Positions 1 through 11,781 of a DNA stretch of 64,000 nt are shown here, piece by piece; within the stretch, counting starts at the first letter, position 1; every line of letters starts with the position of its first letter. This DNA comes from Camellia lanceoleosa. Lineage: Eukaryota > Streptophyta > Magnoliopsida > Ericales > Theaceae. Location of the stretch: contig CM045759.1 of NCBI GenBank assembly GCA_025200525.1, forward strand, positions 5,022,001-5,086,000, given 5' to 3'. The position numbers were made by a program, and so were the translations under genes. A model generated the notes under the pieces. That model was not told where the DNA came from. It ran no database searches and worked only from the letters and a program-made list of their open reading frames with translations.

Positions 1-141
1 GCGATTGAATGCATGCCAAATGCAATATGATGCGCAAGATAGCGCGATGCGTTAGACAACGCGAGCGCACAAAACAGTGCGATTGAATGCATGCCAAATG
101 CAATATGACGCGCAAAATAGCGCGATGCGTTAGACAACGCG
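1..141. repeat. 78-bp tandem duplication at window edge
   Basis: A 78-bp unit starting gcgattgaatgcatgcc begins at 1 and again at 79. The second copy matches through about 141 (ending gttagacaacgcg) with a few substitutions. It lies inside the Tat element, upstream of the PMD gene promoter region. More copies may lie left of the window. Confidence 0.85.
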
Positions 142-329
142 TATGGGGCAACTTTTGAATCCCTGTAAACGACAAAAGGATACGAAAGGATACAATCTTC
201 GCTTGAATTTGAGCGTCGCGCACAGTAGAGACGGTCTGAAGTCAAAACGGAGGCCGGTTGAGCATCGGGGATGCATTTTCTTGTACTTTCTTGAGCTATG
301 AAGACCCAAAACTCCTCAATTTGCCTAAA

Positions 330-495
330 CAGGGCCTTGGGAACACCACCGGCTGGGTGGGGTGGTCACCGGCTACCACCGGCTGCATGAACTCATCTAT
401 CGGCACAAAATAGTGCCGACCGGCACAAAAAAGTGCCGACCGGCCAAAAATGGCTGATCGGGCGATTTGACAATTTGCCTCGTCTTTTAAAATAG
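330..495 (+). promoter_or_regulatory. LTR-like module and TATA-like region upstream of PMD gene
   Basis: This stretch carries CACCGGCT copies, then CGGCACaaaatAGTGCCG-type inverted repeats, then gggcgatttgacaatttgcc, in the same order as the sense strand of the Tat LTR near 12500-12640. A TATA-like ttttaaaata follows at about 486-495. After it comes a CT-rich stretch (about 500-560) typical of a plant 5' UTR, and the PMD start codon is at 855. The similarity was read by eye. That it works as a promoter is inference. Confidence 0.5.
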
Positions 496-854
496 GGTTC
501 CAAACCCTATTTCCCTCATTCTCTTCCGCCGAAAACTCTTCCTCTCTCTCTCTAGAGTGTTTTTCCTTTGATTTTCGCTCACTTCCTCGAGTTTTCGCGC
601 CATTTTCGTCGTCCGATTCGCGAAGTTCACCGCGTTTCGGACATTTTCGACCGAACAAAACTTTGTTTCGGTGCATTTTTCACCATTTTCGCCTTCTCGG
701 GACTTGTTCCCCTCGACTTTCTCTTCATTCTCGTGCCTTTTCACATTCCGACCTTCCCGGCCATTTCCGGCCCTCTCGGGGTTGACCTTCTCGGTTGACT
801 TTTCGTATTCCGGCCCATTTTTCATTTTCCGGCTATTTTCCATCATCATTACCC

Positions 855-3800
855 ATGGCAGACGATATTCCACATGTCGGGACTCCCCCGGACCATGAGA
901 TGGACCCCGGGGTCGAGCTCCTCCCATTGAGCGAGCGCCCATTCGATCCGGCGACCTATCGCCCGGCCATCCACGTGCTACCACCCGATGGACTCCGCCA
1001 CTTCCGCGGCTTCGACAGAGTTTTGGACCCAGAGCTTCTGCTGCGCGAGCCGGCCTCCCACTTGTCTGCTGGCGCCACCGAGGTAACATTCTCGTCTCTT
1101 ATTTTCTGCAATGTAGGATTTCACGCCAATCGCCGTAGCTAATCGAACCCATTAATCGCTTAGTTCTCGATGTCATCAGTAGTTGATTGTAGACAACTTC
1201 ACAACTGACACCTGTTCAGGACCGACGCACATGCACACACACTACACTAGTCTGAATCACCCAAACACATGGCACACATTGCACTGCCGATTCGCCGACA
1301 CCCGGCGCTTATTTGATTCTGAAAACTCGCATCTTTGGATTTGCACAAAACTACACCAACACGGACACATCACACGTTGTAGTTCTTGAAACATACCGAG
1401 ACCCGGCTTCTATTTGAACGCGTTGAAAAGCACGCACACATTTGTTTACACCGATTCTCATAGAGCACCGACATGTCACGCATCGTAGCCCACACACCGT
1501 AAGTCAAACCCGATATCTGCTTGAATCTGAAAAATGTGCACACGCATAATCACCGCATGCTAACCTTCACAAACACACCGACACATCACAGCGTGAGTCC
1601 ACCGCAGCATAATCGGAAGCTTGAATCTGAAAAATGTGCACACATGCACCGTGTTTATACTGGAGCATCTGCAATATACTGACGCATTATACGCTTGTAG
1701 TTCACTGTAAGCACACCGGCACCCGGTTTTTTTGTTTGAATTTGTAAAAATCTGCACGCATACCAGATTTGTACCGACTGCATATCTTCATATGGCTTTG
1801 TAATCTCTTGACTATAGGGAGACTCCCATACTCTCCGCGGGTATGGGAACATTACCGCTCGCGACTGGTACGCCGAGCTGCCCGACGCCGTTAGCCGCAT
1901 TGTGGATCGGGCCGGCTTCGGTACCTTCTGCAGGGGACTTTCCAGACTCTCTACTTGCAGACCTCTTCTTGCCGCTCTGGCAGAGAGGTGGTGGGACACC
2001 ACCGATTCTTTTCATCTATCGGCGACCGGGGACATGACGATGACCCCTTATGACTTCTCGATGCTCACTGGCATCGGGGTGGGGGGTGATCCGATCCCCT
2101 TTGACGCAGACATGGACGAGTGGATCGCCGCTCAGGTTTATTTGCTCGGCGAGGCGCCGCCGCTTGTTCGTCCAGGGTTCGTCCGCTATTCCTGGTTCGA
2201 GGTGCGCTGAAAAGTGCGGACCATGCTGGTGGACGCGGCTCCGATGACCCAGGAGGCTGCTGAGAGATATGCGCGCGGCTTCCTCATGTTTTTGCTAGGG
2301 ACCACCCTATTCGCCGACCGGGCGAACACCGTGCCTCTCTGCCTCCTCAGCGCACTGGTGGACGTCCGACGGATTGTGCAGTATGACTGGGGTGGCGCGG
2401 CTCTGGCCACCCTTTACGGCTACATGAGCTCCGTCTCCCGTGGCAGCGGACAGCTGTTGGGAGGCTATTGGCGAGCTTGGGAGGTATGTCTTCTCCTCTG
2501 CTTTTCATTTCGCTTCAGATTTTCAGACTCTGTACACCGCATTGTTGTTAATCGTATCTGTACACAGCACACATATACGCTTTATCTTGATGTACCTTCG
2601 CTCACACTGTACACCCTGCTCAATACACTGTACAACACACGGCTCTGTTATTTCTGCTTTATTCTGTACTCTGCTTTATTCTGATAATCGTACTGACGTC
2701 TGTTTTGCAGCTGTGGGTGTATGCCTACTTCCCCAGATTGGAGCCAGTACCGGAGACGGAGACCCCTCTGGTCGTCCCCTTCTCTCGCCGTTACGACGGG
2801 CGATGTGTCCGGAGACCCCGGGACACTTTTAGCTTCTACCGTCGTTTCTTCGACACCATCACCCCCACTGAGGTATGTTTTACTTACAGTCCGTTTTAAG
2901 CTTCGCTTTCAAACGTACATTTCTATATCAGTAGATAATCAACTGTATTTCATTTCAGGTCACCTGGCAGCCGTGGGCTCCACTCCCAGCGGTGATACGA
3001 GATAGGTATGCTGGCGCCACCGAGACCTCGCGCTACCGGATTCTCCTGGAGGGCCCGATGCCTCGAACTGGTACTGGTGAGCGCTTCTTGCGTCGAGACC
3101 ACAGGATTGCCGAGCAGATAGTTCCGATCCGGCCTCCCGAGCACATGAGGGACACCGAGAGGTTTTTCAGGCGGCAGATGGAGGACTACACCCTTGGCGG
3201 GCCATAGATGTGGATGCCTCTGAGGCGAGGGCGACTACTCTGAGTACGTCCGGACCTTCTTGATCTGACCTCTGGCCGGGCTCCCGAGCCGATCCAAGTG
3301 AGAGACTGTGGCGCCCAGGCAGAGACAGAGTGCGGGGCCATCACAGAGGGCTCGAGCTCAAGGGCAGAGGGGGGGTGCAGGGACGAGGCCGGCCCCTCTA
3401 CCTACTATGTTGACTTATAGGGGCGAGCGGGGAGACCTACCAGATCCCTTTTGCTCCTCCTCCGGCTGGTCACGAGTTGGCCGGCATTCCCGAGTTGCCT
3501 CCGGTATGTATTACTTTATTTCTGCGTCTTGCATTGTCATTTCAGTTCTTTCAGATATCCCACAGAATACTGATGTATTTAATACTTTTGCAGACCTCCT
3601 CCGAGTATACCCGTCAGTCTGTGGAGTTGAATGCCTCCCTGCCGATGCCGCAATGACTCTCGACGCTTTGGCCGCCTACGGCTTGCCGGTATGTTTTACT
3701 GACCGCAGTCTCGAATCATACTCTGTTTCGCGCAATCTACTATACTGCACAAAAATCTGATAAACTGCTCACGGCATTCACACACTGCACTCATACACTG

Positions 3801-4236
3801 TATTCTGCATTGATAAACTGCTCATAGTTTTCACACACTCGCATCGAACCGTGCATTCTGCATCGATAAACCGCTCACGGCATTCACACACTGCATCGCA
3901 TTAATCGCATTCTTCATTGATAAACTGCTCACAGTTTTCTGATGTGTTTGTTCTCTGTATTTTCAGCCTCCTTTCCCGATCCCTCCGATGGGTGACCTTT
4001 GCTCAATTGCCTCCGTCTCTACTCGGGATGGCAGGATATTCCCTCGTACCAGAGGGGAACGTGGTCACGTGGGGAGTAGCTCACGACCTCCAGTTCCAGG
4101 AGATAGGGAGTCGGAGGCGGGGACTGAGTCATTTGCGGAGGAGGCCGGGGATAGCTCGGGCTCGGGCTCTGACAGTGACGGCTCCGACGATGCTTTTGTG
4201 CTTCTGCCCAGGAAGAGGGCGAGGACAGACCCTTAG
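855..4236 (+). pseudogene. Plant mobile domain (PMD, MAIN/MAIL-like) gene, six exons, disrupted
   Basis: Exons joined by GT-AG sites are 855-1082, 1818-2483, 2711-2872, 2959-3503, 3594-3688 and 3967-4236. Where readable, all junctions are phase 0. Exon 1 starts MADDIPHVG. Exon 2 holds the PMD core (around MTMTPYDFSMLTGIGVGGDP, then YARGFLMFLLGTTLFAD). Exon 3 has the LWVYAYFPRLEP block and exon 4 the VTWQPW block. The last exon encodes an acidic/serine-rich tail ending in KRARTDP. Lesions: a TGA at 2208-2210 in exon 2 (one C-to-T change from an Arg codon), and frameshifts in exon 4 (length 545, TAG at 3205) and exon 5 (length 95, TGA). PMD proteins of the MAIN/MAIL family act in the nucleus in plant development and silencing, and PMD genes are known to be carried by plant transposons. 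Here the gene lies antisense inside a Tat element. The product is probably non-functional. Confidence 0.8.
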
Positions 4237-5580
4237 GCACGAGGCCTACTGCTGATGATGATGATTTTGCTGCTTCTTTTCTTTTATTTCTTTTCTTGTA
4301 CTTTTCTCTTTTTGGTAGATAGAGTACTGTGTACTGCCGCAGGCAGGTTTTGCTTTTTCTTCAAATTATGTATTGGAAAAGATTATATATAAAACAAACT
4401 TTTTGTCTAAAAGAGTGTTATATCTGTATGTCTGCGTATACCTGCACATTTCATACTTTGCATCGCATTGCATCATACTACACCTCAAATGTAAATGATA
4501 TTGATTTGTATCTGACAATTGAACACTTGCACTGTGATAATCAAATAACCAGCCAACTAAGCAGCAAAACAGCTCATACAAACCATTGCTCAATCCGAAC
4601 ACACAGCCCATACTCTGCTGAGGATTGGGGCTACATACGGCCTGCGATACAATACTCAGTTCATTCTGCCCACAGCAAACCTTAAATGAATAACCCAATC
4701 TGACGAGACGGATCACAAAACCGATACGGTTGCAGTTGAAACACACTCGGATGTTCCAGATTTTCCCTTCCCTTCTCTTACTTTGCCCGGATGTAAAGAA
4801 TGGCACAGCATTCTGAGCACAAGCGATTACCTTTTGGAAGAGAATGGGTTTTCAACCGGGGTGTCGAGCCTGCCTCAGAACACGATGAGACAGACTCAAA
4901 CAGGGAAACAAAAGGCGCACGACCTAACGCAACGAGACACACTCGGAAAAGACTCAAAGCCAAAATTGAGACCGACAAATCAAAAGACACGACACACAGA
5001 CGTGTTTAAAAGAGACCTCAAATTTCGAGGAGCCAGTTCCTCCGGGTATACCTCCCACCCTTTCTGATTTGTGATACTCACATCGCTCGGCCCTCAAGCT
5101 CGGTTTTTTTTTTTCAAAACCCCTTTTCTCACTTTTCTCTCAACTCACTCCTCTCTATTCTTCAATCTCTCATTTTGCATCCCTCCCCAGGGCGGATGAC
5201 AGATGAATAGGAAGTTGCGGATTCACATCCGACGCTGTTAGCTCGCGGCTATTCCTTCTGGCGAATAGAGTGCCTCTAGGGCAATCAGGTTAACGGGGGG
5301 AAGACAGAGGACCTAACTCAATCGTGCCCCTAGTTCGTCATTTTGACCATTTTTTGTTGTGTTTTCTAAAACAGTCTTGACCAAAATGAGAGTTAGATTA
5401 ACGCACTTATTCAATTTTTGATTTGAAAATTATGCGAGTCAGGCTGTAAACACTGAAAATTTTCCCCTCTTGGGTCCAATCATGGTCCAATTTTGAAAGC
5501 AAAACAGTTTTTCGAGAAAATGAGTCAACCTCAGTAAAACTTTTCAAAAACCGTTTTTGTAGACAATCAATGCTCAACGA
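4237..5580. other. Transcript-end region and unassigned Tat spacer
   Basis: After the PMD stop comes an AT-rich stretch (4250-4400) that could be its 3' UTR. It is followed by about 1.1 kb without recognisable coding content. A plus-strand open stretch at 4783-5067 has no domain I recognise. A T-tract is at 5104-5114 and CT-rich sequence runs to 5180. Nothing here resembles Tat pol. Confidence 0.4.
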
Positions 5581-5620
5581 GCGTAGAATTTACCCTCGAG
5601 ATATGCAAACTCGGATCGGA

Positions 5621-5739
5621 GGTAATGGAAAATTGCCCCTGGCTTAAAAGGGGAAGGGAGGCAACGGAAAGTTGCCCCTGGTTTGAACGGTAGCTCAGGG
5701 CAATTTATGGCAATGGAGGGCAACGGAAAGTTGCCCCTT
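5621..5739. repeat. Three copies of a hairpin-forming GGCAAC-GGAAA-GTTGCC motif
   Basis: The motif ggcaacggaaagttgcccct occurs at about 5660-5679 and 5720-5738, with a diverged copy (ggtaatggaaaattgcccct) at 5621-5640. In the two good copies GGCAAC pairs with GTTGCC around a 5-nt loop. They lie in the Tat internal spacer. Confidence 0.75.
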
Positions 5740-6070
5740 GTTTGGATGATGCCGCGGCATGTTGTAAGCCAGTCTTTGTCGACGACCATCGGACCCTCGG
5801 ACGCGGAGGAGTTGAAGATGGCTTGAATCAATATGTGGACACAACACCGGAAGGTGTTGGTGGTTTAACCCGGAGGAAGTTAATCACGCGATTCGGGTTC
5901 TTTGCAATCGGGACATTGGATTCGAGTGGCGAAAGTGATCAAAACCATGACATGGATCGAGACGCTATGGCGGCGTTGAATTTGGACTTCGTGATGAAGT
6001 TGCCTACGTATCCCAAACATGGGAATCAAGCCTTACGTAGTTCCGGTTAAGGTACACTCGGGTATTTTAA
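5740..6070. other. Tat internal spacer with imperfect palindrome near 6002-6045
   Basis: The stretch contains tgcctacgtatccc and, shortly after, gggaatcaagccttacgtag, which form an imperfect inverted repeat. An open plus-strand stretch (5742-6050) has no recognisable domain, and I do not call it a gene. Confidence 0.35.
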
Positions 6071-6089
6071 CCTTCGCTATTTTTAGGCT

Positions 6090-6355
6090 CTTACTTTTGC
6101 CAAGGCGCCCAATGCGGGTTTTCGACCTTGCGAGCTTTTTTCATTCTCTTTTTTCTTTTTGCGTTTTCTTTTGCATTGTCTTTTCTTTTGTGGTTTTTCT
6201 TTTTTTCTTTTCCTTCTTTTTTTTTGCATTTTTCTTGTTTCTTTTCTTTTTCTTTTCTTTTTTGTATTTTTCTTTCTTTTGTATTTTCATATTTTTCTTT
6301 TGCTCTAACTTTTGCCTGGGTCGCCCTTCCGGGTTTTCGGCCCAGCGAGCCTCTC
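6090..6355. repeat. Pyrimidine tract flanked by ~40-bp direct repeats
   Basis: About 170 bp of nearly pure C/T on the plus strand (6137-6305; purine on the element's sense strand) lies between two related ~40-bp direct repeats. The left one (about 6096-6137) runs cttttgccaaggcgccc to ttgcgagc. The right one (about 6309-6351) runs cttttgcctgggtcgccc to cagcgagc. Both contain cgggttttcg. The long open frames through the tract are composition artefacts. Confidence 0.7.
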
Positions 6356-7243
6356 AAAGGGTAAAAGTGTAGCAAGCCCATGCCAAATGGTTTTGAGATT
6401 GAAGCCTCTCTGTATCTGGGAGAACGGCTATTGTGCTGATTTGCAGAAAGGCCCATCACGGTTACTTCTCGGGCTTTGCTTGGTGGGATTTTGATCTTCC
6501 TGATCGGACTCTGATGCCTCTTGCTCGAGGGCTGCTTTGAACTGGGCCACACAGGCGTCGCATTGGTAGCTATCTTTTGAACATTCGGATCTTGGTCCAA
6601 GGTTTGAAAATGAGGGTCGAGCCTCGAGGTGAGAGCGATCCTAGGCCGCACAATCTCAAGAGTGATTCCACACATGTCGCAAGACCGCATAAAACATTTT
6701 TGAAAGTTTTTAAAAGCGACAAATCGCTACCGAAGACGCGATTAGGACCAATCTGGATCAAAGCTAGGGTCCTTCTCGACTCACGCCGACAAGCATGATT
6801 TCATTCATTAAGGGCTTAGCGCCTCTCTTTTCTCTCAGTTGATCAAAATTTTGCAAAACCCGAGGAATTACTTCCCCTTTGTTTTTACCACCGCAGTGTT
6901 TCAAAGAAGGTTTTGAAAAACTTAGGTCAAAACAATAATTTTTAAGGCACAAAAGAGCAGGTGGAATGCACTGTCACCCCATTCGAATTCTCTGGCACAA
7001 CTAGCCCAACATAAATAGTACGGGATCACGATAGCCGCGGCTGTTTCATTCGGGTTCCCTAGATGTAAACTGGCTCCACGGCAGAGGTAGACCCAAAAAG
7101 AAAGCAAAAAGAAGTAATTACAAAACAAAACGGTGCTCGAGGCAACAACCCCGAAGTCACCTAGTATTCTTATACAAAGAGGAACCGACTCATTACAATT
7201 AGATGCCCTTAGCAAAAAGGATCGACTCAAAACAATGAGAGAC
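6356..7243 (-). other. Degenerate Tat internal sequence
   Basis: On the minus strand near 6480-6600 a short readable segment (YQCDACVAQFKAALEQEAS...) is interrupted by stops in both directions. It looks like decayed element coding sequence of unknown domain. The remainder to 7243 has no recognisable gene. Confidence 0.35.
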
Positions 7244-8384
7244 TCAAGACAAATCAAAAGACTGACTCGACACCCAAGTCAGGTTTTCCAAAACTAGTAT
7301 TGGCAGGTGCCCAAAAATGTGCGCCAAACGCCATATCCAAAAATGTACCAGATATTGCCCGCAGGCAGCTGAATCCCAATTACATACTCGCGATGTCGGT
7401 GTCCTCGATTCTGTGTCCTCACTCTCCAAGAACTCTGTAGTGACTGATTCAGCCGCTGTGGGTGGGAGGATAACCCTGTTACCACTCAAATCATGTACCT
7501 CAGGCCGGGGGCTGAAGCAATTATCAGTGGGGTGGCCCGACTGTTGATGGTACGCAAGATCTTGAGTGGCATCATGGCTTTCTTTGGAAGGGGTTTGGGG
7601 GGCGGCCTAGGATCGAGGGGTGTGAGATGCCCCTTTTTGGCTAAAATCAGAAGTGCCCTAGACAACGGCATGTAGAGAGGATGGAAGGCCCTGCGCCCTC
7701 GGGGCAAGTACTTCGGAATCTGAGGACTCTTGCTAGATGCACTAGCGAACGGGTCAGCGGGTGCAACCTTGGGTTTCTGATCCTTTCCGGATGCAGGGCT
7801 GGGAGTGGGAAGAACCTTCTTGGTATGACGGGGCCTATCCCGGTTCTCTGATTGACTGGAACTGCCCTCAGGCGAAGTAGGGAAAACGTCATCCACACTT
7901 TTGGTTACAATCACGGATACCTGTTGTTTGCTCATTCCTCCGGTTTTCAAAGCACAGCAGTTGTTCCACAGGGTCGGCCTCGGCCTTTACTTTGTCTTTG
8001 CCTCTGGCCTCAGCCTGATGAGAGGTTTGGGTTGGTACTGGTACATCATTGTTGTAGGTGGAGGTCATCTCCGACTGAGTGAGCTCGATCACAATCCGCC
8101 GATGTCGGGGCTCTGGGTTCGAAATTTCCAGCATACGGTGCAACCGGTGGCGAGGTTGACATTCCGTAAGCGAGATCCGCCACGGACCTCTGGAGATCGC
8201 CTATCATTCCCATTAACTCGAATGTAGTGGGCTCGCGAGCCTGATAGAATTGAGGGGTCCAGATCGGGTGTGCAGCGGGCGACCTAGGCGGGTGCGGCAT
8301 GTCAACAGTAGCCTCATCTTGTGGGGTGGTTCCTTGACTCAGCGCGGCCATCATGACCACAATCTCTTCTGAGTTCTGCATTAT
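7244..8384 (-). pseudogene. Decayed Tat gag with zinc-knuckle remnant
   Basis: Fragments lie in three minus-strand frames. The start is at about 8381-8046 (MQNSEEIVVMMAALSQ). A middle piece is near 8143-7889. A proline-rich piece at 7950-7580 contains the FxPLYMPLSRALLILAKKGHLTPLDPRPPPKPLP-type block that precedes the knuckle in Tat gag. The knuckle, AYHQQSGHPTDNC, is at about 7565-7527 in yet another frame and runs on to 7244. The first cysteine of the knuckle is missing (leucine there). The central capsid region normally found between the start and the proline-rich block is not present. Gag would package the element RNA. This copy cannot make it. Confidence 0.65.
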
Positions 8385-9090
8385 GTTTGGTCCTGCCTCA
8401 GCGAGGAGAAGACACTAGCTGTTCTGACTTAACTCTCTGAATCTCTGAACTGAAACGGAAAACAAGCAGCATTTCAGCCCTAATCAGATCAAGCACGGGT
8501 GTAGTCAAACAACTGTACTCCACTACTGAACACTGTTCCCCGAAGTCACTGTCCCAAATCTGAATCTGATACCCGCAGATATGACTGATTCTCAAAATAC
8601 TGATACTGGTGCCCTCAGGCCGGATACGCAGACTCGCAAACTGGTATATGCATTCCCTGTAGAGATACACTCTAAAAGCACATAGCAAGTAAATGAGAGC
8701 CAATACACCCCTATGTTGGGGTAGGGTTTCCCTGTCCTATTTTGTCAGGAGCTAGGGTTTCACTATGCACGTAGCGGTTTCAAACAACCTATATCGGGTA
8801 AGCAACCTGTCCAAGTTTGGAATGGTCACTACGGATTCCGACTATGCACTAGGTCGAATGGTCGAAAAAGGGTGCCCCGGTAAAACCGGGGTTTGCGTTC
8901 CCATACTGGCAGAGCCCGCAACCGGTCAGCCTTATGGACATGCCTTGACAAGACAAGCCTCCGGCAAACCGCTCAGGAATAGCAGATGGCCAACACGGTG
9001 TTCTAGGCGCACCAATGCACATGCAATGCAAAGAAACACATAAGTGTAGTCAAAACAGGATATCACGAGTTCGAGTCAAGCTCTCTAAAA
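8385..9090 (-). other. Tat 5' leader (untranslated region)
   Basis: This is the sequence between the primer-binding site and the first gag methionine on the minus strand. No conserved frame was seen. It is the expected position of the leader and packaging region of the element. Confidence 0.5.
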
Positions 9091-9108
9091 TCCCCAGCAG
9101 AGTCGCCA
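9091..9108 (-). other. Primer-binding site of Tat element
   Basis: Minus-strand TGGCGACTCTGCTGGGGA lies 5 nt inside the LTR end. This sequence is the kind used by Ogre/Tat elements, where it has been described as complementary to a tRNA-Arg 3' end. The tRNA identity is from memory. It fixes the element's orientation as minus. Confidence 0.75.
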
Positions 9109-10359
9109 GAAACTGTAACACGTCCGCGGGGGGACCTCGCGCTACAGTTCGGACTCCCTTTTGTGTCGGTTCTAAATCTAAACCAAAGAGTCCAACTCTG
9201 GCAAATCGTTTGAGAAAACAGATTTTTGAAAAAGTAGTGCCAAACATGGACTGCTTTGCCAGATTACAGAGTCGCCACCTAAATATTTTTAAAATGGGAA
9301 ACTTAGGAAACCCTGACTCGGTGCCGAAGGCCACACGTCCGTCATCACCAAAGTGGTCTTGGCTCGGGAGCTTGGGTACGATCGGGGAAGGTCAGCTATG
9401 AGCACCCCCTTTCGCCCGGTCCGAAGACCGGCCTCTACTAACCGTGATATCCGTTTTTGAAAACTTTATGCGTTCTTATTCCGGTTATTAACCTAGAATT
9501 ACTATGTGATGCACACAACACAAAAGTATAGACTAGATCGCCTAACTTGGAAATAAACACTGCATATCCGTTTTGTCTCGAAAAACGTGTTGTTTTCTTT
9601 TGCTACTCACAAGTAGGCTAAAATGCGGATTTCAATGAGTCGTTCCAACTCAGGCAATCCAACCTTCATCCACAGGCATTCAAACAGTTTATCACATAAG
9701 CACTTAGCCACATGGTAGACATACTGTCATGTTAACATTCACACGCATGCGACATGCTAAAGCATAAAACTTACATTGTACTCCGCGCCAAAATAATAAA
9801 CTAGTTAGCAAAACATGCATGACCTAGTTCATGTTAAATGGCTAATGCATCACATACAGGGGTGCAATCTAAACAGGCTCGGCTAACCCTAAACATGGCA
9901 TGTGAAATGCACGAATAACACGTATTCAATTTTGGAATTGAAAACACAACGCAATTTGTATGATGTACCGAGTCTGATGCATGTAAACAAATGCATGAAT
10001 GCACGCATGCATTGCATAAGGTATGCTAAAGTAGACGTGCCTTAATTTACCATAAGCAGGTAAATAAAAGGGATAGAAAGAAGTGGGGATTGGAAGACAT
10101 GCACCCACTCACGCGCACTTATTACAATTTGCGCCCTCGCTCGGAGGGACCGAAAGAATATACAAAACCGAATAAATAATTAACTATTCTAGCTAATTAA
10201 ATATTACAAATCAACTAAATTAAATAAATAAAATAATTAATCTATTTAACCGATAAATGCCTCGGAAGGAGGGCTGACTGCCGCGTGTGCCCGGGACTCG
10301 CTCGGAACTGCACTGCCGTGCAAGTGTGCCTCTGTTTCCTCTGCTCTCCTTCTCTGAAA

Positions 10360-10500
10360 ATTCCCAAAACTTCAGGAGTGCCTCTCAGAGCACTGGGGAG
10401 CATCACCGGCTGAGGCAAGGAGCCACCGGCTCTGAATTTCATTATCACCGCTAAGGCGCCAATCGGCACTAAAGAGTGCCGATCGCCCTTTATCCTACAG
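10360..10500 (+). repeat. CACCGGCT/CGGCAC module, copy inside Tat LTR
   Basis: It shows the order caccggct, ccaccggctct, ggcgccaatCGGCACtaaagAGTGCCGatcgcc. It has the same order and strand as 330-480 and is inverted relative to 12490-12640. Confidence 0.6.
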
Positions 10501-11781
10501 AACACACGCAATCGACAAGCAGCAGAGGAAACCAAAGGCAAGGCAATGCAAATCAAAGCATGTATGCACCAAGCACATCCCTCATCATGCTATGGACTCA
10601 AGAGGGCATGTGCCTCGGTTCCCGGACCATCAATCGCGCATTTCCATGCGTGATGATCCTAAGAACCAAGGGTACAAATTTGATTTAAAATGCATACAAA
10701 CCAAGCAAGCACATAAGGGGTGCTAAACCTCCATCATGACTTAGTCAAGAGGCCTAGCGTACATGCCAATGCAATGAGGTCCTAAGCATGTTATCTATTA
10801 TGCACATATGGACAATGGCATGGCACTTATGCAAGCATACAAGCAAGCACATGAACCAAGCATTCAAACCGATTGTAGATTGGGCTTAAACATGAATTGG
10901 GCAGCTCTAATAAGGCTCAAAACAGTGGCCAAAATGCCTAGAAAATGAGACTAAACACACGCACACACATGCACATGTTAAGGCTTAAGACTTAGGCATA
11001 CAAAGTCAACTTTCATGCACGCTTAAGAGGCCAAACATAGACTGATAGCATGCATCAAAAACTCTGAAATTCATGTCAAACATGATGCCAAATCATGCAA
11101 TAGAGCATTCCAAACAAAGCATGCAAATGGCCTAGGCTTAAGACAAGTCAATAGGGCATTTAAACCACACTTAGCACAAACACACATAGCATGCACTTAA
11201 CAACCAAAATAGGTTCTTAGCATGTTAAAGCAAGGCCAAAGAGCTACTTAGATAGCATCTAAGAGTCATTAAGCTAAAGGCATGCATTGAAGCCAAAACA
11301 TGGAGCATGCAAGACATACTCTTAAAGCGTTAACAAGGCCACTAAGGCAATCAAACAAGCATGTATGAAGGGCTGAAATGACATGCTAGATGGTTCCAAT
11401 CATCAAAAACAAAGCTAGAATAGCATACCACATATTCATGCTTTTGAGGCCAACAAGCCAAATACAAAGAGGCTACCAAATACATGCCAAGATTGGCCAA
11501 AATAGCTATGGACAGAGCTGAATCATGGCAAAATAAGCTTGCAAGCTTCACAAATCTAAGCCTAAAACATGCTAGAAAATAGGGCAAACAACCTAGTCAT
11601 GTTAAGGCATAAAAGAGGCATTACAAGGCAATTACACTAAGCATGTATAGGAGACCAAAACCAACTTAGAGGCATGTTATATCATGGCAATATAAGCATA
11701 GAAAACAACTCAAACATGCTCAACACACACTCAAGCATGAAGCTCCTTAAGGAAGCAAAATTTGTCCTTTTCAAGGACCTC

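Noticed and set aside
296..1089. Overlapping open frames on both strands around 300-1090
   Set aside because: Only the plus-strand frame with ATG 855 continues across a splice donor into PMD exons; the others are shadows in its UTR and exon 1.
4783..5067. 94-codon plus-strand frame, Thr/Lys-rich
   Set aside because: No recognisable domain and no splice or promoter context; left as spacer.
6091..6690. Long minus-strand open frame and two plus-strand frames of 60-117 codons
   Set aside because: They run through a nearly pure C/T tract; the Lys/Glu or Phe/Ser strings are composition artefacts.
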